DNA of 47,561 nucleotides, taken from Geminicoccaceae bacterium. Lineage in GTDB: Bacteria > Pseudomonadota > Alphaproteobacteria > Geminicoccales > Geminicoccaceae. A program made the translations under genes and the position numbers. Every line of letters starts with the position of its first letter. Within the stretch, counting starts at the first letter, position 1. The stretch spans positions 1 through 47,561 of the forward strand of contig JAGREO010000078.1 of NCBI GenBank assembly GCA_020446525.1, written 5' to 3'. Below are positions 18,301 through 26,993 of the stretch, piece after piece. The notes under the pieces were generated by a model. The model did not search any database, was not told the origin of the DNA, and saw only the letters and a list, made by a program, of their open reading frames with translations.

Positions 18301-19151
18301 GCGGGCGCGAGCCGGGACTCGGCGCCACCGCCGCCATGACCTTCGACGTGGAGGAGTGGTTCCAGGTCTGGGCGATGCGGCCGCACGTGGCACGCGGCGA
18401 CTGGGACGCGCATCCCTCGCGGGTGGAAGCGAGCGTCGACCGGTTGCTCGAGGCCCTGGACGAGCACGACGCGCAGGCGACCTTCTTCACCCTGGGCTGG
18501 ATCGCCGAACGCCACGCCGCCATGCTGCGGCGGATCGTCGGGGCAGGCCACGAGCTCGCCAGCCACGGCTACGACCACCAGCTCGTCCACGAGCAGTGCG
18601 CGCGCCAATTCGAAGAAGACGTGCGCCTCGCCAAGACGCGGCTCGAGCAGGCGGCGGGGGTGGCGGTCACCGGCTATCGCGCAGCCAATTTCTCGATCGA
18701 TCGGCGCACGCCCTGGGCGCACGAGGTGCTGGGTGCGCAAGGTTACCGCTACAGCTCCAGCAGCCATCCGGTGCGCAACGACCATTATGGCGACGATCGC
18801 GCCGAACGCCTGCCGCATCGGGCGGGACCGATCGTCGAGATTCCGGTGACGACGCTGCGTCTCTTCGATCGCAACTGGCCTTGCGCCGGCGGCGGCTATT
18901 TCCGCCTTCTGCCCCGGGTGTGGACCCGACACGCCCTGCAGCGGGTGGCGAATGCCGGCGAGCGCCTCGTCTTCTACCTCCATCCCTGGGAGATCGACCC
19001 GCAACAGCCGAGGCCATCCGGCCTGCGATGGAGGACGGCCGTGCGTCACTATACCGGCCTCGGCTCGTGCCTGGAGAACCTTCGCGCACTGCTCGCCGAG
19101 CGGCGCTGGGGGCGCGTCGATACCGTGTTCGCGGATGTGATCGAGCCATGA
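18297..19151 (+). CDS. Polysaccharide deacetylase (NodB-type, XrtA-associated class)
   Basis: A 284-residue carbohydrate esterase family 4 protein that would remove acetyl groups from the EPS or its precursors. Motif 1 TFDVEEW (Asp17 and following) and motif 2 SHGYDH (His90 and His94) supply the metal site. The catalytic-core segment GYRAANFSID corresponds to motif 3, and FYLHPWEID near the C-terminus supplies the late His. There is no clear signal peptide, which is usual for XrtA-type members. ATGA overlaps at both ends tie it to the ATPase and FemAB-like genes. Confidence 0.9.
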   Translation: MSGREPGLGATAAMTFDVEEWFQVWAMRPHVARGDWDAHPSRVEASVDRLLEALDEHDAQATFFTLGWIAERHAAMLRRIVGAGHELASHGYDHQLVHEQCARQFEEDVRLAKTRLEQAAGVAVTGYRAANFSIDRRTPWAHEVLGAQGYRYSSSSHPVRNDHYGDDRAERLPHRAGPIVEIPVTTLRLFDRNWPCAGGGYFRLLPRVWTRHALQRVANAGERLVFYLHPWEIDPQQPRPSGLRWRTAVRHYTGLGSCLENLRALLAERRWGRVDTVFADVIEP

Positions 19152-20206
19152 TCATGATGGAGACGCGGACGCCGCCCGCGGTGCTGAGCGAGCTGGCCGA
19201 AGGCGAAGAACGGCGCTGGGATGCGTTCGTCGCAGCACACCCCGAGGCAGGCTTCTATCATCGGGCCGGCTGGAAGAGCGTGATCGAGCGCAGCTTCGAT
19301 CACCGCTGCCACTTCCTTCAGGTCACGCGCGGCAGCGAGCTCCGTGGCGTCCTGCCCCTGGTTCACGTCAAGAGCCCGCTCTTCGGAGACGCCCTGATCG
19401 CGACGGCCTTTTGTGTCGGCGGCGGGGCGGTCGCCTTGGACGCTGCGGCGCTCACCCTGCTGCTCGAGCGGGCGGAGGAACTGGCGGTGGCGCTCGATGT
19501 CGACCGGCTGGAACTGCGTGCACCCGCACCGGAGCGTGAGGGCTGGTTCGATCGGACCGGGCTGCATGTGGGCTTCGTGCGGTCGCTCGACCCGGATCCC
19601 GATGTCGACTTCGCCAATCTGCGTCGCAAGCAGCGCAACATGGTCCGCAAGGGTGAGAAATACGGCATGACCAGCCGGATCGACGAGGATGTCGACCGGT
19701 TCTTCGACATCTATTCCACCAGCGTCCATCATCTGGGCACGCCGGTCTACGCCAGGAAGTTCTTCGTCGAGCTCCAGCGTGTCTTCGCCGATTCCTGCGA
19801 CGTGCTGACCGTCGAGCGCGATGGTCGGGCCGTCGCCACCGTTCTCTCCTTCTACCACGAGGCTACGGTCCTGGCCTGCTTCGCCGGCAGCCTGCCGGGC
19901 GAGATGCGCCACGGCGCGAACGATTTCATGTACCACGCGCTGATGCGCCACGCGGTGCTCGACAGGAAGTGCCGCAAGTTCGATTTCGGTCGCAGCAAGG
20001 TCGGCAGCGGCCATGCCGACTTCAAGCGGCACTGGGGCTTCGAGGCCGAGCCGCTGCGCTACGGCTACTGGTTGCCGAGCGGCGAGCCGCCGCCGGAGGT
20101 AAACCCGCGCAACCCCAAATACCGGATGTTCATCGAAGCGTGGCGGCGCCTGCCGCTCGGCCTGACACGGCTGATCGGACCGCCCATCGCCCGACAGATC
20201 GGTTGA
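19148..20206 (+). CDS. FemAB-like GNAT acyltransferase (XrtA-associated class)
   Basis: A ~352-residue protein with two GNAT-like halves in the FemAB/FemX fold. The first half includes FYHRAGWKSVIERSF; the second includes RRKQRNMVRKGEKYGM, VYARKFFVEL, NDFMYHALMRHAV and FDFGRSKVGSGHADFKRHWGF, the last being the most diagnostic XrtA-associated block. Family members are thought to transfer an aminoacyl or acyl group to a glycan-linked target, here possibly the EPS; this is inference. ATG at 19148 overlaps the deacetylase stop (ATGA); ATG codons at 19154 and 19157 are close alternatives. In XrtA clusters the exosortase gene often lies near here; it is absent. Confidence 0.88.
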   Translation: MIMMETRTPPAVLSELAEGEERRWDAFVAAHPEAGFYHRAGWKSVIERSFDHRCHFLQVTRGSELRGVLPLVHVKSPLFGDALIATAFCVGGGAVALDAAALTLLLERAEELAVALDVDRLELRAPAPEREGWFDRTGLHVGFVRSLDPDPDVDFANLRRKQRNMVRKGEKYGMTSRIDEDVDRFFDIYSTSVHHLGTPVYARKFFVELQRVFADSCDVLTVERDGRAVATVLSFYHEATVLACFAGSLPGEMRHGANDFMYHALMRHAVLDRKCRKFDFGRSKVGSGHADFKRHWGFEAEPLRYGYWLPSGEPPPEVNPRNPKYRMFIEAWRRLPLGLTRLIGPPIARQIG

Positions 20207-20221
20207 GCGGAGCGGCCCGGC

Positions 20222-21517
20222 TTGGCGCGCATCCTGTTTCTCGCTCACCGGGTGCCCTATCCGCCCGACAAGGGCGAGAAGATCCGCGCCTATCACATGC
20301 TCCGCCACCTGGCACGACGGCATGAAGTTCATCTGGGCGCCTTCGTCGACGATCCGGCCGATCTCGAGCCCGCCCGTTATCTGGAGACCTTCTGCGCCAG
20401 TGTCCGCCTCGTGCCCGTCGGCCGGCTGCGGCGATGGGCGTCGATGGCGGCGGGGTTCATGCTCGACCGGCCGTTGAGCGAGGCGGCCCTGCCCCGGGGA
20501 CGGATGGACCGGTGGGTGGCGTCGCGCCGGCCGTCGGTCGATCTGACCATCGGCTGCTCGGCAGCCGTGGCACCCTTTGTCGGCGACGGGTCGGTGATCT
20601 TCGATCTCGTCGATTGCGACAGCGAGAAATGGCGTGCGCTCGCTACCCGGCGCTCCGGCTTGTTGCGTTTCGTCTTCGACCGCGAGGCACGGCTGGTGCG
20701 CCGGCTCGAGCAGGAGATCGCACTTCGATCCGAAGCAACGCTGCTGGTCTCCGCTCCTGAAGCAGCCTTGTGCCGTGCCATCGCACCGCAAGCTGCCGAG
20801 ACGATCCACGTCGTGGCGAACGGCGTGGACTTCCAATCCTTCGACGTCGAGCGCCGCTACGCCGATCCCTATCCCGAGCCCGGACGACCGACTCTGGTGT
20901 TCACCGGCGTCATGAGCTACGCGCCGAATATCGAGGCGGTGTGCTGGTTTCGTGAGAAGGTCTGGCCGGCATTGCGCCGTCTCCATCCCGATCTGCGTCT
21001 GGCGATCGTCGGATCACGACCGGCTCGCGAGGTGCGTGCGCTCGCCGATGCCGATGTGCTGGTGACCGGCCGGGTCTCCGATGTGCGGCCCTATCTGGCG
21101 CATGCGACGATCGCGATCGCACCCCTCATGCTCGCGCGCGGCATTCAGAACAAGGTTCTCGAAGCCATGGCGATGCGCCTTCCCGTGGTCGTTTCCGAGG
21201 CGGCCGGCGAGGGCATCGAAGCGGAAGCAAGCAGACATCTCGAGGTCGCGTCCGATGCCGACGCGTTCTGCGCCGCGATCGATCGTCTGTTGAAGGACGA
21301 ACCGGCGCGTTCGCGGCTCGGAGCGAACGCCCGGGCGCTGGTGGAAGAGCGTTACGCCTGGCCGGCGCGGCTGGCTAAGCTGGACGAACTCGTCGAAACG
21401 GCACTCACGCGAGCCGTCAGCCACGCTGCAGGGACGGACGCGGCGTCGCCGGCAGGACGCCCGCACCGAGCGATCGGGCCAGGAGCTCGACGCGCGCGGC
21501 ATTGTGATTCCAGGTGA
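20222..21517 (+). CDS. EPS glycosyltransferase (GT4-like, XrtA-associated STP1 class)
   Basis: A GT-B fold glycosyltransferase opening ARILFLAHRVPYPPDKGEKIRAYH, the signature of the XrtA-associated sugar transferase family. The C-terminal donor-site domain contains FTGVMSYAPNIEAV, DVLVTGRVSDVRPYL and IQNKVLEAMAMRLPVV. The start codon is TTG at 20222. The last ~34 residues (after VETALTRAVSH) extend beyond the usual family end and overlap the 3' end of the convergent gene by 101 nt. It presumably adds a hexose to a lipid-linked repeat unit in the cytoplasm. Confidence 0.87.
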   Translation: MARILFLAHRVPYPPDKGEKIRAYHMLRHLARRHEVHLGAFVDDPADLEPARYLETFCASVRLVPVGRLRRWASMAAGFMLDRPLSEAALPRGRMDRWVASRRPSVDLTIGCSAAVAPFVGDGSVIFDLVDCDSEKWRALATRRSGLLRFVFDREARLVRRLEQEIALRSEATLLVSAPEAALCRAIAPQAAETIHVVANGVDFQSFDVERRYADPYPEPGRPTLVFTGVMSYAPNIEAVCWFREKVWPALRRLHPDLRLAIVGSRPAREVRALADADVLVTGRVSDVRPYLAHATIAIAPLMLARGIQNKVLEAMAMRLPVVVSEAAGEGIEAEASRHLEVASDADAFCAAIDRLLKDEPARSRLGANARALVEERYAWPARLAKLDELVETALTRAVSHAAGTDAASPAGRPHRAIGPGARRARHCDSR

Positions 21518-22598
21518 GTTGCCGGCGAAACACCGTGCGGCGCGCCCGATCGCCCAGCCGTCGCCGCAGTGCCGGATCGTCGATCAGTCTTTGCAGTCGC
21601 GTCGTGAGATCGCCCGCGTCGCCGAGCAGAGCGTCGAGATCGTGGGTCAGAACCTCGCGGATGTTGGCGCTGTCCGGTGCCACGATGGCCTTGCCCGCCG
21701 CCATATATTCGACGAGCTTGAGTGGTGACGCGTAATCGACCACGGCGGGCTGCAGGGCCACGTCGAAAGCGGCCAGACATTCGGGCAGGCGCGCACGCGG
21801 CACGACGCCCAGAAACCGGACCCGCGCCTCGATGCCGAGCCGCTTCGCCTGTCTCGCGAGATCGGCGTCGGCCTGGCCTTGCCCTGCGATGACCAGCACG
21901 AGGTCGGGGTCGTTCGCCTGTGCCAGCCAGTCGACGACCCGATCGAGGCCGTGCCAGGGCCGGGTGAAGCCGACGAAACCGAGAACTGTCTTGCCTTCGA
22001 GCGCGAGCCGCTGCTTGGCCGTCTCCGCGTCGGGCAGCCCGGCGAAACGCGCCTCGTCGATGCCGTTGGGCATCACGGCGATGTGCTCGGGCGGAACGCC
22101 GCTGGCCTCGATGCGCCGGGCCAGTGGCCGCGTCACCGTGATCACCCGATCGGCGCCGCGCCAGATCAGCCCTTCGACCCGACGGGCGAGCCGCGGCAGG
22201 CCGAGGCCGCCATGGGCGTGACGCTCTTCGGCCAGCGGCGCGTTCACCTCCAGCAGCAAGGGCGTGTGCCGCAGCCGCCGAAGCAGGGCACCGGCGGGCG
22301 CATGGAGATTATAGCGCTCGTAGATGAGATCGGGACGGATCGAAGCGGCGGCCCGCCACAGCCGCCAGCAGACGACGAGGCCGTAGGCGAGTTCGAGCAG
22401 CTCGTAGAGCGCTTTGGGCAGGCCCTTTCGGAGCAGGTCGAGAAAGCCGCTCTCGCTTCCCAGGGCACCTTCGGCGACGGCGGCGGGCCCGATCAGATGG
22501 ACCTCGTGGCCGCGCCGCTCGAGAGCCCGGATGAGCTCTTCCATGTGCACGAACTGTCCGTCCTTGGAACGGATGCGGTGGTGGTAGAGGATGCGCAT
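21417..22598 (-). CDS. EPS glycosyltransferase (GT4 family)
   Basis: A ~393-residue GT-B enzyme beginning MRILYHHRIRSKDGQFVHME, with the GT4 N-terminal fold and a C-terminal donor-binding domain that includes VLGFVGFTRPWHG, VRFLGVVPRARLPECLA and PLKLVEYMAAGKAIV. The conserved E-x7-E-like region at the donor site is represented by the KLVEYMAAGK segment. ATG at 22598 overlaps the stop of the upstream gene by one base (TGATG) and removes a 40-residue Arg-rich in-frame extension. It is the last gene of a three-gene leftward operon and its end overlaps the convergent glycosyltransferase gene. Confidence 0.88.
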   Translation of the reverse strand: MRILYHHRIRSKDGQFVHMEELIRALERRGHEVHLIGPAAVAEGALGSESGFLDLLRKGLPKALYELLELAYGLVVCWRLWRAAASIRPDLIYERYNLHAPAGALLRRLRHTPLLLEVNAPLAEERHAHGGLGLPRLARRVEGLIWRGADRVITVTRPLARRIEASGVPPEHIAVMPNGIDEARFAGLPDAETAKQRLALEGKTVLGFVGFTRPWHGLDRVVDWLAQANDPDLVLVIAGQGQADADLARQAKRLGIEARVRFLGVVPRARLPECLAAFDVALQPAVVDYASPLKLVEYMAAGKAIVAPDSANIREVLTHDLDALLGDAGDLTTRLQRLIDDPALRRRLGDRARRTVFRRQLTWNHNAARVELLARSLGAGVLPATPRPSLQRG

Positions 22599-23794
22599 CA
22601 CCCGCGTCCCATGGCTACGGCGCAACGAAAGACGGCGATTTGTCCGCGTGTGGTGGGATCCCAGCCGAAGCCTTCGGCATAGGCGCGTGTCGCGGCGCGC
22701 GGCACGGCGGCGGCGCACAGTTCGTGCCAGGCCTCGACGATGGATCCTGCCGTGCGCTCGCGCATCAGTTGGCCGGCGGCAGGCTCGGTGACGATCTCCG
22801 GTGTACCCCAGATGTCGGAGGCGATCACCGGCGTGCCACAGGCCATCGACTCGAGCAGCACGTTGGCCCAGCCCTCCCGTTCGGACGGCAGGACCAGCGC
22901 ATCGGCGGCGCCGTAGAGCCGCGGCAGCGCATCGTGCGGCACCTCGCCCAGAAAGCGGATGCGGCCGGCCGTGTCCGTGGCGCGCGCGCGGCGCTCGAGC
23001 GACGCCCGTTCAGGTCCGCTGCCGGCGATCAGCAGGGTATGCTCGGGCAGCATCGCCATCGCCTCGACGATCAGGTCCACGCCCTTGCGCGGGATCAACT
23101 GGCCGACGAACAGCAGAACCGGGCCATCGAGGCCGAGCTCGTTCCGCGTGGTTCGGCGGTCGGTCGGCTGGAAGAGGGCGAGGTCGACCCCGTTGCGCAG
23201 CACGTGCACCCGGTCCGCGGCCGCACCGAGAGTCACGAAGGTGTCGGCGAGCGCCGCACAAACGCCGATCATCGCCTGCGCCTCGCGGATGGCGAAGCGG
23301 ATCCAGCGCCGCACCGTCGCGTGGCGCGGCAGGAGGTTGAGGTCGGTGCCGCGCGCGGTCATCACCAGCGGCAGCCCGAAGCGCCGGGCGAGCAGGGCGG
23401 CGGCGACCCCGTCCGGATAGACATAGTGCGCGTCGAGCAGGTCGATGCGCGTGCCGGCACGGAGCAGGGCTGCCACGTGCGGCACCATGGCCTTGTAGAG
23501 CAGCCAGGGCTGCGCCGTCATGCCGATCTTGGGGATCATCGGATAGCGCGGGTGTGCGATCGGGATGCCGTGGCGCCGCTCTTCGCGGGGTACGCGGGCC
23601 TGGAGCGCATAGCCGCCGAACCGGTGGTGGGTCGAAGGAAACCAGGGCACCGGTGCGAGAACCCGCCCCACGACCTCGCTGCCGGCGGTCAGGTGACGAA
23701 GCCTGTTCTCGACGAACACTCCGAAGTTCGGCTGGAGGGCGTTGGGATAGAGCTGGGTGAAGGTCAGCGGAAAGAGGCGCGGATCAGGCGACAT
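22598..23794 (-). CDS. EPS glycosyltransferase (GT4 family)
   Basis: A 398-residue GT-B glycosyltransferase. The acceptor domain includes FTQLYPNALQPNFGVFVENRL near the start and DLLDAHYVYPDGVAAALL; the donor domain includes LLFVGQLIPRKGVDLIVEA, RIRFLGEVPHDALPRLY and LPSEREGWANVLLESMACGTPVIA, a strong GT4 donor motif. It overlaps the flippase gene by 11 nt at its 5' end and the next gene by one base. It should extend the lipid-linked EPS repeat unit; donor and linkage cannot be told from the sequence. Confidence 0.9.
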   Translation of the reverse strand: MSPDPRLFPLTFTQLYPNALQPNFGVFVENRLRHLTAGSEVVGRVLAPVPWFPSTHHRFGGYALQARVPREERRHGIPIAHPRYPMIPKIGMTAQPWLLYKAMVPHVAALLRAGTRIDLLDAHYVYPDGVAAALLARRFGLPLVMTARGTDLNLLPRHATVRRWIRFAIREAQAMIGVCAALADTFVTLGAAADRVHVLRNGVDLALFQPTDRRTTRNELGLDGPVLLFVGQLIPRKGVDLIVEAMAMLPEHTLLIAGSGPERASLERRARATDTAGRIRFLGEVPHDALPRLYGAADALVLPSEREGWANVLLESMACGTPVIASDIWGTPEIVTEPAAGQLMRERTAGSIVEAWHELCAAAVPRAATRAYAEGFGWDPTTRGQIAVFRCAVAMGRG

Positions 23795-25310
23795 GGCGTC
23801 GACGTCCGCGTGTCAGGTTCCATGCGGTGTCCCGCAGATAGGCGAGCACCTGCCGTTCGGGACCGTCCGGACCGCCGGTCGCGGCCCAGAGGCAGAGTAG
23901 GGTCGCGGTGAAGGCGAGGGCGCCCAGCGAGCCCGACCAGAGAAGCTGCAATGCCGGGAGCGTGGAGGGAGCCGGCAGCAGCGAGACGAGGGCGGCCATG
24001 GTGGCGACCGAAGCGACCACCCGCCAGGTTGCGGCGAAGAGGTCCGTCCAGCCGATCGCCAGCAGGCGTCCGACGACCACGAGGTTGATCGAGAGGTTCA
24101 TGAGGGCACCCGCCGTCAGCACGTAGGGCGCGCCGATGGCGCCGAAATATTCGACCGCGACGACGAGGCCCGGCAGCACCAGGGCGATGAAGAGCACCGT
24201 CAGGGCCGGCTCGATGCGCAGGCGACCGAGCGCCATGTAGACCGCGTTGGCGTTGGTGGTCATGGTCCGCAGCAGGCCGTAGACGACGAGGCCCTGGATG
24301 AGCGGCACGGCACCGAGCCACTGATCGCCCAGGGCGAGGCGCACCAGCGGTTCGGCGAGCAGGCCGATGCCGACGCCGACGGGTGCCGTGACGAGCAGGA
24401 GCAGGGCGAAGCTGTCGAGATAGCTGCGGCGCAGGGCCGGCGGGTCGTCGCGCATCAGGGCATAGCCCGGATAGACGGCGCGGTTGACCGGCAGCGCCAG
24501 CTCCGAGGTCGGCAGATCGGCGACCTCGTGGGCGATGGCGTAGAGACCCAGAGGCCCGGCCCCGGCGACCTTGCCGATCACCAGCGCGTCCATCCGATCC
24601 CGGGCGAAGGAGAGCAGATTGTTGACCGCCAGCCACTTGGAGAAGTGGATCAGGCGATGCCAGGCGCGAAGCGAGAGCCGCGGCCGATAGGGGGCGAGGG
24701 CGTAGCTGAGCACCAGGAGGATGATCCGGCCGCTGACGATGGCGATGATCAGCGCCCAGTAGGAGCGCAGCCAGAAGGCGAGGGCGACGGTCACGAGGAA
24801 CATGCCGATCTTGCCCCAGACCCTGAAGTAGAACTCCTTGCTGAGCTGCATGTGCTTGCGGAAATCGACCGTGCGCACGCTCCAGAAGCCCTGGATCAGG
24901 GCCGCGAGCGCGGTCAGCTCGAACAGCACCCCCAGCCTCTCGTCCTCGAAGAAGACGGCCAGCACGTCGGCCGAGAAGAACAGGAGGGCGGCAATGAGCG
25001 TCGCCTTGAGCAGGTTGAGCGTCCAGGCGGTGTCGTAGTCGGCCAGCGTCGAATCGTTCTGGCGGATGATCGCCAGATCGAAATTGAAGTCGCTCGCGGC
25101 TTCCAGGAAGGCGGCGAAGGTGGTCGCCAGCGCCACGAGGCCGAAATCCTCGGGTACCAGCAGGCGGGCCAGGATGAGCGTGCTGACCAGGCCCAGGACG
25201 CGCAGCACCAGGCGCAACCCGACGAGCCAGAGCGCGCCGGCCGCCATCCGCCGGCCGAGCGACGGCTCACCCGGGTCGCGCATGCCGGTCGTCTCGACAT
25301 TCGTCTTCAT
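23784..25310 (-). CDS. EPS repeat-unit flippase (Wzx/WzxC-type, MOP superfamily)
   Basis: A 508-residue polytopic inner-membrane protein with about 12-14 hydrophobic helices, arranged as in the polysaccharide transporter branch of the MOP superfamily. Family-like features include SLGRRMAAGALWLVGLRLV at the start, RLLVPEDFGLVALA, and FSKWLAVNNLLSFARDRMDALVIGK in the middle. It would move the lipid-linked repeat unit across the inner membrane. GGGAG sits about 4 nt upstream of the ATG at 25310. It is the first gene of a leftward operon with two glycosyltransferases, divergent from the sugar-phosphate transferase gene. Confidence 0.88.
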   Translation of the reverse strand: MKTNVETTGMRDPGEPSLGRRMAAGALWLVGLRLVLRVLGLVSTLILARLLVPEDFGLVALATTFAAFLEAASDFNFDLAIIRQNDSTLADYDTAWTLNLLKATLIAALLFFSADVLAVFFEDERLGVLFELTALAALIQGFWSVRTVDFRKHMQLSKEFYFRVWGKIGMFLVTVALAFWLRSYWALIIAIVSGRIILLVLSYALAPYRPRLSLRAWHRLIHFSKWLAVNNLLSFARDRMDALVIGKVAGAGPLGLYAIAHEVADLPTSELALPVNRAVYPGYALMRDDPPALRRSYLDSFALLLLVTAPVGVGIGLLAEPLVRLALGDQWLGAVPLIQGLVVYGLLRTMTTNANAVYMALGRLRIEPALTVLFIALVLPGLVVAVEYFGAIGAPYVLTAGALMNLSINLVVVGRLLAIGWTDLFAATWRVVASVATMAALVSLLPAPSTLPALQLLWSGSLGALAFTATLLCLWAATGGPDGPERQVLAYLRDTAWNLTRGRRRHVA

Positions 25311-25487
25311 GCGGCTCCCGAGCTGGTTCCCAGGCAGCCCGTTCCGTCACGGCCCGCAGGGATGAGCACGGGTGCCGATGCGCCCCGTGACGAAGGAGGC
25401 TTATAGAACGAACCCGGACCGACTGCGCAGGAAAAGCTCAGGGCGCTTCGATCAATGCATAATATGATATGACGAGTTCGGAACAGG

Positions 25488-25502
25488 GCCAGCAATGCTG
25501 GC
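25488..25502. repeat. 15-bp palindrome in the flippase / sugar-transferase divergent region
   Basis: GCCAGCA-A-TGCTGGC forms a perfect 7-bp dyad around one central base. It sits beside an unusually AT-rich island (25451-25470) within the 276-bp divergent region that must hold promoters for both the leftward flippase operon and the rightward operon starting at 25587. A regulatory protein site is a reasonable guess; no convincing -35/-10 pair could be fixed. Confidence 0.45.
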
Positions 25503-25586
25503 GAGAAATGGCTAAGAGCGTGCTCGTTCCAAGATCCCGACGGTCGTGTCGAAGGGTTCGGTCACTCAACTTGGACGCGTTTGCGC

Positions 25587-26990
25587 ATGCTGAGGATGTT
25601 CGGTCACTACATGGAGCGAAGGCTCCTCTTCCTGGCATGGGCCGAAGCAGCGATCTTGATCCTGTTTTTTTATGTCGGATACTTTGGAAGCTACGCCGAC
25701 ACGGGTTCGATCACCAAGGGGTTGATCGCCTATCTGCCGCAGGCCCTCATCTTCAGCGGTGCGGCGCTGCTGGGCATGGTCACGGCGGGTCTCTATGAGC
25801 GGGGCCGGGTGCTCGGATCCCGGGCGATGGTGCTGCGGCTGGCGGGCGCCTTCGTCGCGACCTTCGTGCTGGTGGCGATCGTCTCTTATGCCGTGCCCAA
25901 GGCCGAGATCTGGCGCAGCGGGTTGAGCATCGCGATGCCCGCGGCGTTCGCGGCGATTCTCGTGCTTCGTCTGGTGGTCGAGAACTCGCCCTTGAGCCGC
26001 GGCTTCGATCGGCGGGTGATGGTCGTGGGCGACGCCGAGGCGAACATCAAGATCGACCGGATCCTCGCCGCCGAAGCCTCGGGCGAGATCGCCATCGGCA
26101 AGCCCGGCCTCACGATCGTCGACCGCCTGCCGATCGACGGGCCGCTGCTCTGGTCGAACGACATCGGTGCCCTGCGCCAGCGCGCCGAACGCCTGCATTG
26201 CAGCGAGATCGTCGTGGCGCTCGACGATGCCGCGGCCGAAGGTGCGGCATCGTCCCTGCCGCTCTCGCAGCTTCTCGAATGCCGGCTGGCCGGTGTCCGC
26301 ATCGTCGATCTCGCCGAATTCTGCGAGCGGGAGACCGGGCGGGTCGATCTCGATCATCTGCGGCGCCGCTGGCTCATGTTTGCGGGCGGCTTCGAGACCG
26401 GCCGCATCGACCTGATCGCCAAGCGGGTCTTCGACATCCTGGTGTCGCTGGCGGTTCTGGTGACCTGCCTGCCGGTGATGCTGCTGGCCATGGCGGCGAT
26501 CAAGGCGGAGGACGGCGGCCCCATCTTCTACAGCCAGCTCCGGGTGGGGCGCCACGGCCGGGCGTTCCCACTTCTCAAGTTCCGTAGCATGCGCACCGAC
26601 GCCGAACGCTTCGGCGCCCGTTATGCCGAGGAGAACGACCCACGGGTGACGCGGGTGGGCCGCCTCCTCCGGCGCAGCCGCATCGACGAGCTGCCGCAGC
26701 TCCTCAACGTGCTCAAGGGTGAGATGAGCTTCGTCGGGCCGCGCCCGGAGCGGCCGGTCTTCGTGCGCGAGCTCGAGCACCAGCTGCCGTTCTTCAAGGA
26801 GCGCCACCGGGTCAAGCCCGGCATCAGCGGCTGGGCACAGGTGAACCACGCCTACACGGCGACCATCGACGATGCGCGGGTTAAGCTGGAATACGACATC
26901 TACTATCTCAAGAACTGGAGCCTGTTCCTCGATCTGCTCATCCTGACCCAGACCTTGCGGGTGGTCGTCTGGGGAAGCGGGGCGCGCTGA
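25587..26990 (+). CDS. EPS-initiating sugar-phosphate transferase (EpsB/WcaJ type, XrtA-associated class)
   Basis: A ~467-residue inner-membrane protein that likely transfers the first sugar phosphate to undecaprenyl phosphate. It has about four to five N-terminal membrane helices, a CoA-binding-like central domain (about 130-270), and a C-terminal bacterial sugar transferase domain from about 279, starting KRVFDILVS and containing [48 protein letters not shown] and a final [12 protein letters not shown]-like segment. [12 protein letters not shown] is the family opening, so ATG at 25587 is used rather than the upstream TTG at 25581 or ATG at 25596. It precedes prsK by 3 nt. Confidence 0.92.
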   Translation: MLRMFGHYMERRLLFLAWAEAAILILFFYVGYFGSYADTGSITKGLIAYLPQALIFSGAALLGMVTAGLYERGRVLGSRAMVLRLAGAFVATFVLVAIVSYAVPKAEIWRSGLSIAMPAAFAAILVLRLVVENSPLSRGFDRRVMVVGDAEANIKIDRILAAEASGEIAIGKPGLTIVDRLPIDGPLLWSNDIGALRQRAERLHCSEIVVALDDAAAEGAASSLPLSQLLECRLAGVRIVDLAEFCERETGRVDLDHLRRRWLMFAGGFETGRIDLIAKRVFDILVSLAVLVTCLPVMLLAMAAIKAEDGGPIFYSQLRVGRHGRAFPLLKFRSMRTDAERFGARYAEENDPRVTRVGRLLRRSRIDELPQLLNVLKGEMSFVGPRPERPVFVRELEHQLPFFKERHRVKPGISGWAQVNHAYTATIDDARVKLEYDIYYLKNWSLFLDLLILTQTLRVVVWGSGAR

Positions 26991-26993
26991 TTC

